Shown here: piece by piece, positions 23,567 through 31,215 of the stretch
Layout of the letters: every line of letters begins with the position of its first letter
How positions within the stretch are numbered: position 1 is the stretch's first letter
Origin: Paracoccaceae bacterium
GTDB taxonomy: Bacteria; Pseudomonadota; Alphaproteobacteria; Rhodobacterales; Rhodobacteraceae
Reading direction: 5' to 3'
Assembly: GCA_021741245.1 (NCBI GenBank)
Contig: JAIOYF010000001.1
Location: 186,001 to 250,000, forward strand
Length of the DNA: 64,000 nucleotides
The notes under the pieces: model-generated
The model's database searches: none
Told to the model about the DNA's origin: nothing
What the model saw: the letters and a program-made list of their open reading frames with translations, nothing else
Position numbers and translations under genes: made by a program

Positions 23567-26113
23567 ATGGCGGACATCGAACCGAAAGACGCGCTGCAAC
23601 GCATTTCCCGCTCTGTGTATCTGACACACGCAGGGCTTTGGGCGGAGCGTGTTTGTCAGTCCTTATGGCCGCTATGGACCGTGTTGATCGCGATTCTGGC
23701 GGCTTTGATCTTTGGCCTGCAAGACCTTGTTGCGGTCGAGGTGGTCTGGGGCGTTGGGGCGGTCGGTCTGATCTTGATGGTCGCGGCGTCGATTTGGGGC
23801 TGGCGGCGGTTCCGTGCGCCCACAAAGACCGAGGCGATGGTGCGTCTGGATTCGCGCCTGCCGGGGCGGCCGATTGCCGCCTTGATGGACAGTCAGGCGA
23901 TCGGCGAAGATGACCCGGCCTCTCTCGCGGTATGGCAAGCGCATAAGGTGCGGATGGCCGCCCGTGCCGCCAAGGCCAAGGCCGTGGAACCCGATCTGCG
24001 CCTGTCTGCCCGTGATCCCTTTGCGCTGCGCTATGTCGCGCTGACCTCCTTTGTGATGGCGCTGCTGTTTGGGTCGATCTGGCGGGTCACATCGGTTAGC
24101 GCGCTTGCCCCCGGTGGGGCCAATGCGCTTGCGGCTGGCCCAACGTGGGAAGGCTGGGCGCAACCGCCGGCCTATACGGGCAAACCGACCATCTATCTTA
24201 ATGACATTGATCTGGCAGAGCTTTCCTTGCCCATCGGCAGCCGTCTTCAGTTTCGCCTTTATGGCGAAGTTGGCGCCCTGACCTTGACCGAGACCGTTTC
24301 GGGCGACGCGGCTGTGGCAGCCGAAGATGGCAGCCAATCGGTGGCCCGCGATTTTGTGCTCAATTCTTCCGGCACCGTGGCGATTGAGGGCCCGGGCGGG
24401 CGCAGTTGGGCCCTGAACGCTTTGCCGGATGCGGCCCCCGCCATCACCGTTGAGGGGGAAATCGGGCGCGAGGCGGATGGGCGCTTTAAGCAATCTTTCG
24501 CGGCCAAGGATGACTATGGGGTTATTGCGGGGCAGGTTTCCATTGCCTTGGACCTGTCGTCGACCGATCGCCGCTATGGCCTCGCCCTTGAACCCGAGCC
24601 GCGCGATCCGGTGATCCTTGATCTGCCTTTGCCCCTGACCGGCAATCGCGCCGAATTTACCGAGACGCTGATTGATGATCTGTCGGAGCATGTCTTTGCG
24701 AACCTGCCCGTCACGATGGTTTTTTCGGCCACGGATGCGGCTGGGCAAGAGGGCATCGCGGCTCCAGTGTCCGTCACCCTGCCGGCAAAGCGCTTCTTTG
24801 ATCCCTTGGCCGCCGCCCTGATCGAAATGCGCCGCGATCTTTTGTGGGCGCGCGCAAATGCGCCTCGGGCCGTGCAGGTTTTGAAGGCCGTGACCAACAA
24901 GCCCGAGAATTTCATCCGGAATGAGCGGGCCTATCTGCGCCTGCGCGTCGTGATGCGGCAATTGGATGCTGAAAAGGCCAGTCTGACCCCAGAGCGCCGG
25001 GATGAGATGGCGGCGGAACTGTGGCAGATCGCACTGTTGGTCGAAGAGGGCGATCTGGCCTCGGCGATGCAGCGCCTTCAGCGCGCGCAAGATCAATTGG
25101 ATGAGGCGATCCGCAACGGGGCCAGCCCCGAGGAAATTGACCGCCTGATGCAAGAACTGCGCGAGGCCCTGAACAATTACATGCGCGAATTGGCCGAGGA
25201 ATCGCAGCGCAACCCCGACAGTCAGCTTTCCCAGAATATGGAAGGCATGCAGATGTCTGGCGACCAGCTTCAGCAGATGCTGGACGAGTTGCAAAAGCTG
25301 ATGGAAGAGGGCCGCACCGCCGAGGCGCAAGAGCTGATGGAAATGCTGCGTCAGCTTATGGAAAACATGCAAGTAACCCAAGGGCAGGGCCAAGGCCAAG
25401 GTCAAGGTCAGGGCAATCAGGCGATGCGCGACCTGAATGAGACCTTGCGAGATCAGCAGGGCCTGTCAGACGATGCCTTCCGCGATCTTCAAGATGGACA
25501 AGAGGGCAATGACCCCGGCCAGCAGCCGGGCCAACAACCGGGTCAGCAGCCCGGACAGCAGGAAGGCGAGGGGCAGGGACAGGGCCAAGGTCAAGGACAG
25601 GGCCAGGACGGGCGCAGCCTTGCCGAACGTCAGCAGGATTTGCGTGACCGTCTGGGGCAGCTTGGTCGCGGCAACTTGCCCGGTGAGGGGTCAGAACGCG
25701 GCGACTCGGGTCGGCAGGAATTGGACCGTGCGGGCCGCGCCATGCGCGAGGCAGAAGATGCGCTGCGCGAGGGGGATCTTCCCGGCGCGCTGGATCGTCA
25801 GGCCGAGGCGATGGAGGCCCTGCGCCAAGGCATGCGTGATTTTGGCGAAGCCTTGGCCGAAGAACAGCGCCAGCAAGGTGAAGGTCAGCAAGGCGAAGAT
25901 TTTGGCCGCGCCGACCCCAATAGCCAACGCGATCCTCTGGGCCGTGAGCCGGGAGATTCTGCGCGCATAGGCTCGGATCGCAACATGCTGCAAGGCGAGG
26001 ATGTGTACCGCCGCGCGCAGGATCTGCTTGATGAAATCCGCCGTCGCACCGGCGACCAGTCCCGCCCAAATTCAGAACTGGACTACCTCAAGCGGTTGCT
26101 TGACCTATTCTAG
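23567..26113 (+). CDS. TIGR02302/DUF4175 family membrane protein
   Basis: An 848-residue protein of the alphaproteobacterial TIGR02302 family, function unknown. ATG at 23567 (MADIEPKDALQR) follows AAAGG; an earlier in-frame start overlaps lysA. Two closely spaced N-terminal membrane helices (FGLQDLVAVEVVWGVGAVGL region) and a third near 160 anchor it in the inner membrane. A long beta-rich middle domain follows, then a coiled coil of the form LDEAIRNGASPEEIDRLMQE. From about residue 605 it becomes Gln/Gly repeats (GQGQGQGQ and PGQQPGQQ), then a helical tail. The repeated Q/G section is low-complexity and probably variable in length between strains. Confidence 0.85.
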   Translation: MADIEPKDALQRISRSVYLTHAGLWAERVCQSLWPLWTVLIAILAALIFGLQDLVAVEVVWGVGAVGLILMVAASIWGWRRFRAPTKTEAMVRLDSRLPGRPIAALMDSQAIGEDDPASLAVWQAHKVRMAARAAKAKAVEPDLRLSARDPFALRYVALTSFVMALLFGSIWRVTSVSALAPGGANALAAGPTWEGWAQPPAYTGKPTIYLNDIDLAELSLPIGSRLQFRLYGEVGALTLTETVSGDAAVAAEDGSQSVARDFVLNSSGTVAIEGPGGRSWALNALPDAAPAITVEGEIGREADGRFKQSFAAKDDYGVIAGQVSIALDLSSTDRRYGLALEPEPRDPVILDLPLPLTGNRAEFTETLIDDLSEHVFANLPVTMVFSATDAAGQEGIAAPVSVTLPAKRFFDPLAAALIEMRRDLLWARANAPRAVQVLKAVTNKPENFIRNERAYLRLRVVMRQLDAEKASLTPERRDEMAAELWQIALLVEEGDLASAMQRLQRAQDQLDEAIRNGASPEEIDRLMQELREALNNYMRELAEESQRNPDSQLSQNMEGMQMSGDQLQQMLDELQKLMEEGRTAEAQELMEMLRQLMENMQVTQGQGQGQGQGQGNQAMRDLNETLRDQQGLSDDAFRDLQDGQEGNDPGQQPGQQPGQQPGQQEGEGQGQGQGQGQGQDGRSLAERQQDLRDRLGQLGRGNLPGEGSERGDSGRQELDRAGRAMREAEDALREGDLPGALDRQAEAMEALRQGMRDFGEALAEEQRQQGEGQQGEDFGRADPNSQRDPLGREPGDSARIGSDRNMLQGEDVYRRAQDLLDEIRRRTGDQSRPNSELDYLKRLLDLF
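25384..25611 (+). repeat. In-frame Gln/Gly tandem repeat
   Basis: Two clusters of imperfect 6-12 base units (CAAGGC/CAGGGC and CCGGGCCAGCAG types) encode GQGQGQGQ runs and PGQQ repeats inside the TIGR02302 gene. They are low-complexity coding repeats, not CRISPR, because there are no spacers. Confidence 0.8.
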
Positions 26114-26130
26114 ATCCGGTCAGTGGGGAT

Positions 26131-26157
26131 AAAAAAAGGGGGCTGATCGCCCCCTTT
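26131..26157 (-). terminator. Rho-independent terminator of the ABC ATPase gene
   Basis: A 9-bp stem (26135-26143 with 26149-26157, AAAGGGGGC core) and TGATC loop runs into a seven-T tract on the minus strand, 10 bases after the ugpC-like gene. It may also end the plus-strand lysA/TIGR02302 operon, though only three T follow there. Confidence 0.85.
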
Positions 26158-26166
26158 GTGCCTCTG

Positions 26167-27225
26167 TCAGCGCAGCCGCCGTTCATCCTTCGCATCAAAG
26201 GCAAGCAGGCTTTTGTCATCAAAGCCGATCCCAACCTTGTCGCCAAGGCGAACCCTTGGGTCATCGCGCGACTCGATGATCAGTTTTTCCCCGGTCGGGG
26301 CGGACACATGGATAAAGCTGACGCCACCCAAGGCTTCGGTCACCTCAACGGTATGAGTGTCCCCTTCCACCAAGGAAAGATGCTGCGGGCGAAGACCAAG
26401 GGTGACCTTCTGCCCCGCGTCGGGCAAACGGCACGTCGGGGTCACAGACCCGCCAAGGCCGCCGCTTGCCACTGTGCCGCCAGCCTCGATGGTGCCGTCC
26501 ACAAAATTCATCGCGGGGCTGCCGATGAAACCGGCCACGAACTTGTTGTCAGGATCATGGTAAAGATCAAGCGGCGCGCCCACCTGTTCAACCCGTCCCT
26601 TGCGCAGCACCACAATCTTGTCGGCCAGCGTCATCGCCTCCACCTGATCATGGGTCACATAGATCATTGTGGCCCCGATTTCGCGGTGCAGGCGGGCGAT
26701 TTCCACCCGCATTTCCACCCGCAACTCTGCGTCAAGGTTTGAAAGCGGCTCGTCAAACAAGAACACCTCGGGCCCGCGCACGATGGCCCGTCCAATGGCA
26801 ACCCGCTGGCGTTGACCGCCTGACAGGGCCTTTGGCTTGCGCGCCAGATACTCCTCCAGTTTCAAAATCCGCGCCGCTTCGGCCACCTTGCGGTCGATTT
26901 CGGCCTTTGGATGCCCGGTCATTTTCAGACCAAACCCCATGTTTTCGGCGACCGTCATGTGTGGGTAAAGGGCATAGGTCTGAAACACCATCGCCACCCC
27001 GCGCTCAGAGGGATCGGCCTTTGTCACATCGCGCTTGCCGATATGGATGGCCCCTGCACTGGTTTCCTCCAGCCCGGCCACCATCCGCAACAGCGTCGAT
27101 TTCCCACAGCCCGAGGGGCCGACGAACACGCAAAATTCGCCATCCTCGATCTGCAGATCAACCCCATGGATCACCTGAACGTCGCCATAGCTTTTGACGA
27201 CCCGGTTTAGCGTAACACCTGTCAT
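26167..27225 (-). CDS. Carbohydrate ABC transporter ATPase (MsmK/UgpC type)
   Basis: This ATPase powers the sugar importer encoded on the other strand at 28142-31215. ATG at 27225 follows GGGGAGGAACT. The protein has 352 residues: Walker [10 protein letters not shown] (near 37), Q-loop [14 protein letters not shown], signature [14 protein letters not shown], Walker [13 protein letters not shown], switch His in [10 protein letters not shown], and a C-terminal MOBE/TOBE-like extension (about 250-350) as in MalK/UgpC. Having a single ATPase for MalFG-type permeases fits the divergent operon. The gene shares its minus-strand unit with iclR, 28 bases upstream, and ends at a strong terminator. Confidence 0.92.
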   Translation of the reverse strand: MTGVTLNRVVKSYGDVQVIHGVDLQIEDGEFCVFVGPSGCGKSTLLRMVAGLEETSAGAIHIGKRDVTKADPSERGVAMVFQTYALYPHMTVAENMGFGLKMTGHPKAEIDRKVAEAARILKLEEYLARKPKALSGGQRQRVAIGRAIVRGPEVFLFDEPLSNLDAELRVEMRVEIARLHREIGATMIYVTHDQVEAMTLADKIVVLRKGRVEQVGAPLDLYHDPDNKFVAGFIGSPAMNFVDGTIEAGGTVASGGLGGSVTPTCRLPDAGQKVTLGLRPQHLSLVEGDTHTVEVTEALGGVSFIHVSAPTGEKLIIESRDDPRVRLGDKVGIGFDDKSLLAFDAKDERRLR

Positions 27226-27253
27226 AGTTCCTCCCCTATGCCCGGTTGGGGCA

Positions 27254-28039
27254 TCAATTCTGTTCTGGAAAGCGCCAGTTCTCTGCCTCGGCCGCGATGC
27301 GGGCAGCACAGTCCTTAATTGTCGCGGCGTGCCCCTCAAGGGCCTGCAAATTGGTTCGGCTTGTCGTCGAGGTCACAGAAAGCGCGCCGAGCACCTTTCC
27401 GCTGCGGCTCAGGATCGGCACGGCGCAGCAAATGATCCCCGGCTCATGTTCTTCGCGGTCAAAGGCATGACCCCGGGCGCTAATGGCCGCCAGTTCCGCC
27501 ATCAGCTTTTCTGGGCTATCAAGCGTTTGTTGGGTAAAGCGGTGAAAGGACTGGCGCGCCACTGCGGCGGACACAGCCTCCGCAGGCATGAAGGCCAGCA
27601 TGGCCTTGCCAACCCCCGTGCAATAGGCCGGCCCGACTTTCCCGGCTTGGCTGAACATGTCAACCGGGCGGGTGGCGTTGCGTTTGTCGACATAAAGCAC
27701 CTGCCCCTGATCCATCTGGGCAAGGTGGATCGTCTCGCCTGTCTGGGATGCCAGTTCGTCAAGATAGGGGCGCGCCAAGGGTGCGAGCGACGATTGCGCC
27801 CATGCGGCATGGGCAAGCCGCACCAATCTTACACCCAAGGAATAGGTTTGGCGGTCGGCGTCATAGGCCAGCATCCCCTGATGGGTCAGCGTTTGCAAGA
27901 ATCGGTAGAGCGTCGCCTTGGGGTAGATTGCGTTCTCCAGAACTTCGGAAAATCGCACAGGACGGCCATAGCTGGCCACTAAGTCCAGCACATCTAACGC
28001 TTTTCCAACGGTTCCGTCCGCGTGCCCTTCGGTGCCCAT
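27254..28039 (-). CDS. IclR-family transcriptional regulator
   Basis: A regulator of the galactoside locus, probably sensing a sugar acid or lactone. ATG at 28039 ([20 protein letters not shown]) is preceded by GAGGG; a 19-residue longer frame is possible. The protein has 261 residues. An N-terminal winged helix (about 8-70, with [13 protein letters not shown]) is followed by the IclR effector-binding domain (about 85-255), recognisable in [20 protein letters not shown] and [14 protein letters not shown]. It is divergent from the ABC/galactosidase operon and upstream of the ATPase gene. A promoter and a dyad in the shared 102 bases suggest it acts there. Confidence 0.88.
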   Translation of the reverse strand: MGTEGHADGTVGKALDVLDLVASYGRPVRFSEVLENAIYPKATLYRFLQTLTHQGMLAYDADRQTYSLGVRLVRLAHAAWAQSSLAPLARPYLDELASQTGETIHLAQMDQGQVLYVDKRNATRPVDMFSQAGKVGPAYCTGVGKAMLAFMPAEAVSAAVARQSFHRFTQQTLDSPEKLMAELAAISARGHAFDREEHEPGIICCAVPILSRSGKVLGALSVTSTTSRTNLQALEGHAATIKDCAARIAAEAENWRFPEQN

Positions 28040-28061
28040 AAACTGATGCCCTCGCTCCCTG

Positions 28062-28090
28062 TTGACAGCATAGACGAATACGGACATAGT
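28062..28090 (+). promoter_or_regulatory. Promoter of the galactoside ABC operon
   Basis: A perfect -35 TTGACA (28062-28067), 17-base spacer and CATAGT (28085-28090; four of six consensus positions) place a start site near 28097, in the divergent interval just upstream of the binding-protein gene. Confidence 0.6.
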
Positions 28091-28109
28091 TTTCAATATT
28101 CAAGACTAA

Positions 28110-28126
28110 GTTTCACATAATGGAAC
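28110..28126. promoter_or_regulatory. Candidate IclR-type operator
   Basis: GTTTCACATAATGGAAC is an imperfect 17-bp palindrome (GTTnCAnnnnnTGnAAC) lying between the promoter and the ribosome-binding site of the binding-protein gene. A related GTTTTCA lies 21 bp upstream, two helical turns away. The half-site spacing resembles known IclR-family sites. Confidence 0.45.
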
Positions 28127-28141
28127 CCAAGGGAGGAAACC

Positions 28142-29377
28142 ATGGTCCGTTTTGCAAAGGGCACTACTGCCCTGATGGTGGCATTGCTGCTGTCGACCGC
28201 TGCCAATGCGCAACAGCGCGTTGTAAAGTATAATGCTGATTACGATCCAATTCCGCTGGCCGCGATGGAGGCGTTGATCGCTGATTTTGAGGCGGCGAAC
28301 CCGGATATCGATGTTCAGTTGAACAATTTCGATCATGAAGGCTACAAGACCGCGATCCGCAACTTCCTGACCGCCGACGCGCCGGATCTGGCGAACTGGT
28401 ACGCCGGAAACCGGATGGCCCCGTTTGTTGCTGCGGGTCAGTTCATGGATGTCTCGGATGTCTGGGAAGCAAATGGCTTGGGCGATTCGCTGGCCTCGGC
28501 CAAGGCGTCGATGACCATCGACGGCAAACAGTGGGGCGTGCCCTATACCTATTACCAGTGGGGCATCTACTTCAACCGCGACGCGTATAAGGCCGCCGGT
28601 GTCGAAGAGCCAAAGAACTGGGACGAGTTCGTGTCGAACTGCGAGAAATTCTCGGCAGCTGGCATCGACTGTCTGACCACCGGCACCAAGGCCCTGTGGC
28701 CCGGGGCAGGTATCTTCGACTACATGTCGCTGCGCACCAATGGCTATGAGTGGCATATGGATCTGACCGCGGGCAAGATCGCGTGGACAGATCAAAAGGT
28801 CAAAGACGTCTTCGCACAATGGGCGCGCATCCAGCCATACATCACCAAGAACCACGCTGCCATCGACTGGCAAGATGCGGCGGCGCTGCTGGTGCAGGGC
28901 AAGGCTGCGAACTATGTCATGGGGAACTTTGCGGTTGGCACCTTCAAAGAAGGCGGCATGACCAACGATACCCTCGGCTTCATGGTCTTCCCGGAAATCA
29001 CCCCGGGTCTGGCACGTGCCGAAGAGGCCCCGACCGACACCATCCACATCCCCGCAGGGGCCAAGAACGTCGAAGATGCGAAGAAATTCCTTGCCTTCGT
29101 CGCCTCGGCCGATGCGCAGACCAAGTGGAACAACGCGCAGGGTCAGCTTCCCGTCAACAAGAACTCGACCGTGAATTCCGAAGATCCGTATCTGGTTGCG
29201 GGCTTTGAAATGCTGTCGACGGCGACGGGCGGCATTGCGCAGTTCTTCGACCGTGATGCGCCAGCCGAAATGGCCAAGGCGGGCATGGAGGGTTTCCAGG
29301 AGTTCATGGTGAAACCCGAGAATCTTGACGCGATCCTTGAGCGTCTCGAAAAGGCACGTCAGCGCATCTACAAGTGA
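28142..29377 (+). CDS. Sugar ABC transporter substrate-binding protein
   Basis: This periplasmic protein delivers an oligosaccharide, probably an alpha- or beta-galactoside, to the two downstream permeases. ATG at 28142 follows GGGAGG. The protein has 411 residues with a Sec signal (FAKGTTALMVALLLSTAANA) cleaved before QQRVVKYN. It is a family-1 bacterial solute-binding protein by its alternating lobes: the two ABC-sugar hallmarks WGVPYTYYQWGIYFNRDAY (near 135) and DTIHIPAGAKNVEDAKKFLA (near 300) are visible. A strong stem-loop follows the gene, which may let it be made in excess over the permeases. Substrate choice is inferred from the galactosidases in the operon. Confidence 0.88.
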   Translation: MVRFAKGTTALMVALLLSTAANAQQRVVKYNADYDPIPLAAMEALIADFEAANPDIDVQLNNFDHEGYKTAIRNFLTADAPDLANWYAGNRMAPFVAAGQFMDVSDVWEANGLGDSLASAKASMTIDGKQWGVPYTYYQWGIYFNRDAYKAAGVEEPKNWDEFVSNCEKFSAAGIDCLTTGTKALWPGAGIFDYMSLRTNGYEWHMDLTAGKIAWTDQKVKDVFAQWARIQPYITKNHAAIDWQDAAALLVQGKAANYVMGNFAVGTFKEGGMTNDTLGFMVFPEITPGLARAEEAPTDTIHIPAGAKNVEDAKKFLAFVASADAQTKWNNAQGQLPVNKNSTVNSEDPYLVAGFEMLSTATGGIAQFFDRDAPAEMAKAGMEGFQEFMVKPENLDAILERLEKARQRIYK

Positions 29378-29390
29378 TCTGACGCAGGGC

Positions 29391-29457
29391 GCAGGGCGGT
29401 CACCTCCCACCGCTCTGCCCATCTAGGGCCCCGGGGACCTTCCCTGGGGCTGCTTTT
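29391..29457 (+). other. Two intercistronic hairpins after the binding-protein gene
   Basis: First stem 29391-29400 with 29409-29418 (nine of ten pairs). The second is a 10-bp stem (29428-29437 with 29441-29450, one G-T pair) with a 3-base loop, followed by TGCTTTT. The second looks like a weak terminator or attenuator. Such structures commonly separate highly expressed binding proteins from their permeases. Confidence 0.6.
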
Positions 29458-29480
29458 CCCTCGAATGGATGAGGCCACCG

Positions 29481-30368
29481 ATGTCCGCCAACTGGAAAGC
29501 AAACCAGCGCCGGCTAGCCCCTTGGCTTTTCCTTGCGCCGGGACTGATCATGTTCCTGATCTATGTGATCATCCCGATTTTTCAGAGCATGTGGCTGTCC
29601 TTTTACGATTGGGATGGTTTGGGCGCGAAGACCTGGCTCGGTCTGGAAAATTACCGGGAACTGGTTGACGACGACGCCTTTTACACCTCGCTCAAGAACA
29701 ATGTGATCTGGCTCTTGCTTTACATGATCTCGGTTCCAGCAGGCCTGCTGATTGCAATCTTTCTGAACCAGACAATCGGGGGGATGCGGCTTTACAAGTC
29801 TTTGTTCTTTTTCCCCTTTGTGATTTCACAGGTCGTGGTTGGCCTGATGTTTTCATGGTTCTACGCACCGAATTTTGGTCTGTTCTACAACCTGATCGAA
29901 TGGGCGACGGGGACCGGCATCGCCATTCTGGCCGAGGATAAATACGTCACCTATGGCATCATCGCAGCCGGGCTTTGGCCGCAGATCGCCTATGTGATGA
30001 TCCTGTATCTGACCGGCCTGAACAACGTGGCCCCCGATCAGGTAGAGGCCGCGCGTCTGGACGGGGCCCGTGGCTGGAAGATGCTGTGGTATGTGATCTT
30101 GCCGCAATTGCGCCCCGCCACCTTTATCGCTGTCGTGGTGACCGTGATCGGTGCGCTGCGCAGCTTTGACCTTGTCTCGATCATGACGGATGGCGGCCCC
30201 TATGGTTCGTCCCGAGTGCTATCGTTTTACATGTATGAGCAGGCCCTGTCGGAATACGGCTACCGCATGGGCTATGGCGCGGCGATTGCCGTGGTGCTGT
30301 TTGCCATCATGATGGTGTTCATCTCGGGCTTCATCTGGAAGATGTGGCGCGACGAGACGGAGCGATAA
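29481..30368 (+). CDS. Sugar ABC transporter permease (MalF-like)
   Basis: One of two inner-membrane subunits of the oligosaccharide importer. It has 295 residues; ATG at 29481 follows GAGG. A leading helix (LAPWLFLAPGLIMFLIYVII) is characteristic of MalF/UgpA-type permeases. Five more spans follow, and the cytoplasmic EAA loop that docks on the ATPase is seen in EAARLDGARGWKMLWYVILP (near 180). A start 12 bases earlier (29469) is possible. The next permease gene begins after a single base. Confidence 0.9.
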   Translation: MSANWKANQRRLAPWLFLAPGLIMFLIYVIIPIFQSMWLSFYDWDGLGAKTWLGLENYRELVDDDAFYTSLKNNVIWLLLYMISVPAGLLIAIFLNQTIGGMRLYKSLFFFPFVISQVVVGLMFSWFYAPNFGLFYNLIEWATGTGIAILAEDKYVTYGIIAAGLWPQIAYVMILYLTGLNNVAPDQVEAARLDGARGWKMLWYVILPQLRPATFIAVVVTVIGALRSFDLVSIMTDGGPYGSSRVLSFYMYEQALSEYGYRMGYGAAIAVVLFAIMMVFISGFIWKMWRDETER

Positions 30369-30369
30369 G

Positions 30370-31215
30370 ATGTTTCCCAGACCCATTGCACAAGCGTCAC
30401 CTGCAGGCCGGCTGTTTTACAAGATCGCGGTGCCCGTCGCCCTGTTCTTGTGGCTTTTGCCACTTTTGGGCGTGGCCATCACCTCGGTCCGACCTGCATC
30501 TGATCTGGCGCAGGGCAATTACTTCGGGATCCCGTCATCCCTTGCCTTTGAAAACTATGCTCTCGTGTTCCAGAACACGCCGATGCTCAAATACATGATG
30601 AACTCGTTTTACGTGACGATCCCCACGGTGATCGGGGCCCTTGCGCTGTCGTGCATGACGGGATTTGCCCTTGCCGTGTATCGGTTCCCGTCAAACCTGA
30701 TCGTGTTTTTCATGTTCGTTGCGGGCAATTTCGTGCCGTTCCAAATTCTGATGGTGCCGGTGCGTGACCTGACGCTCAGCCTTGGCATGTACAACACATG
30801 GTATGGCCTTGCGCTGTTTCACATCGCGTTTCAATCCGGGTTTTGCACCCTGTTCATGCGCAATTTCATCCGGTCCTTGCCGTTTGAATTGATCGAGGCT
30901 GCACGGGTGGAGGGGGTCGCCGAATGGCGCATCTTCTGGTTCATCGTGATCCCGCTGATGCGGCCCGCCATTGCGGCCCTGTCGGTTCTGGTCTTCACCT
31001 TTATCTGGAACGATTTTTTCTGGGCGACCGTGCTGACCAACAGCCCAGACACGCAACCCGTCACGGCTGGCCTGTCCTCGCTGAATGGACAGTGGATTGC
31101 CCAGTGGCATCTTGTCTCTGCCGGGTCTATTCTGGCAGCCCTTCCGCCCGTCGCGATGTTTTTCCTGATGCAAAAGCATTTCATTGCGGGCCTCACCCTT
31201 GGAGCAGTCAAGTAA
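30370..31215 (+). CDS. Sugar ABC transporter permease (MalG-like)
   Basis: The second inner-membrane subunit, paired with the preceding MalF-like permease. It has 281 residues with six predicted spans. The EAA loop is EAARVEGVAEWRIFWFIVIP (near 176). It is a CUT1-type permease of the MalG/UgpE group. The alpha-galactosidase ATG follows its TAA directly, with no spacer, so translation of the enzyme is probably coupled to that of the permease. Confidence 0.92.
   Translation: MFPRPIAQASPAGRLFYKIAVPVALFLWLLPLLGVAITSVRPASDLAQGNYFGIPSSLAFENYALVFQNTPMLKYMMNSFYVTIPTVIGALALSCMTGFALAVYRFPSNLIVFFMFVAGNFVPFQILMVPVRDLTLSLGMYNTWYGLALFHIAFQSGFCTLFMRNFIRSLPFELIEAARVEGVAEWRIFWFIVIPLMRPAIAALSVLVFTFIWNDFFWATVLTNSPDTQPVTAGLSSLNGQWIAQWHLVSAGSILAALPPVAMFFLMQKHFIAGLTLGAVK

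Noticed and set aside
23672-25405. A 577-residue minus-strand frame opposite the TIGR02302 gene
   Set aside because: It lies antisense to a recognised gene and shows no recognisable domains; its long open frame reflects high GC content.
25384-25611. CRISPR-like array
   Set aside because: The repeats are in frame, short and continuous, with no unique spacers.
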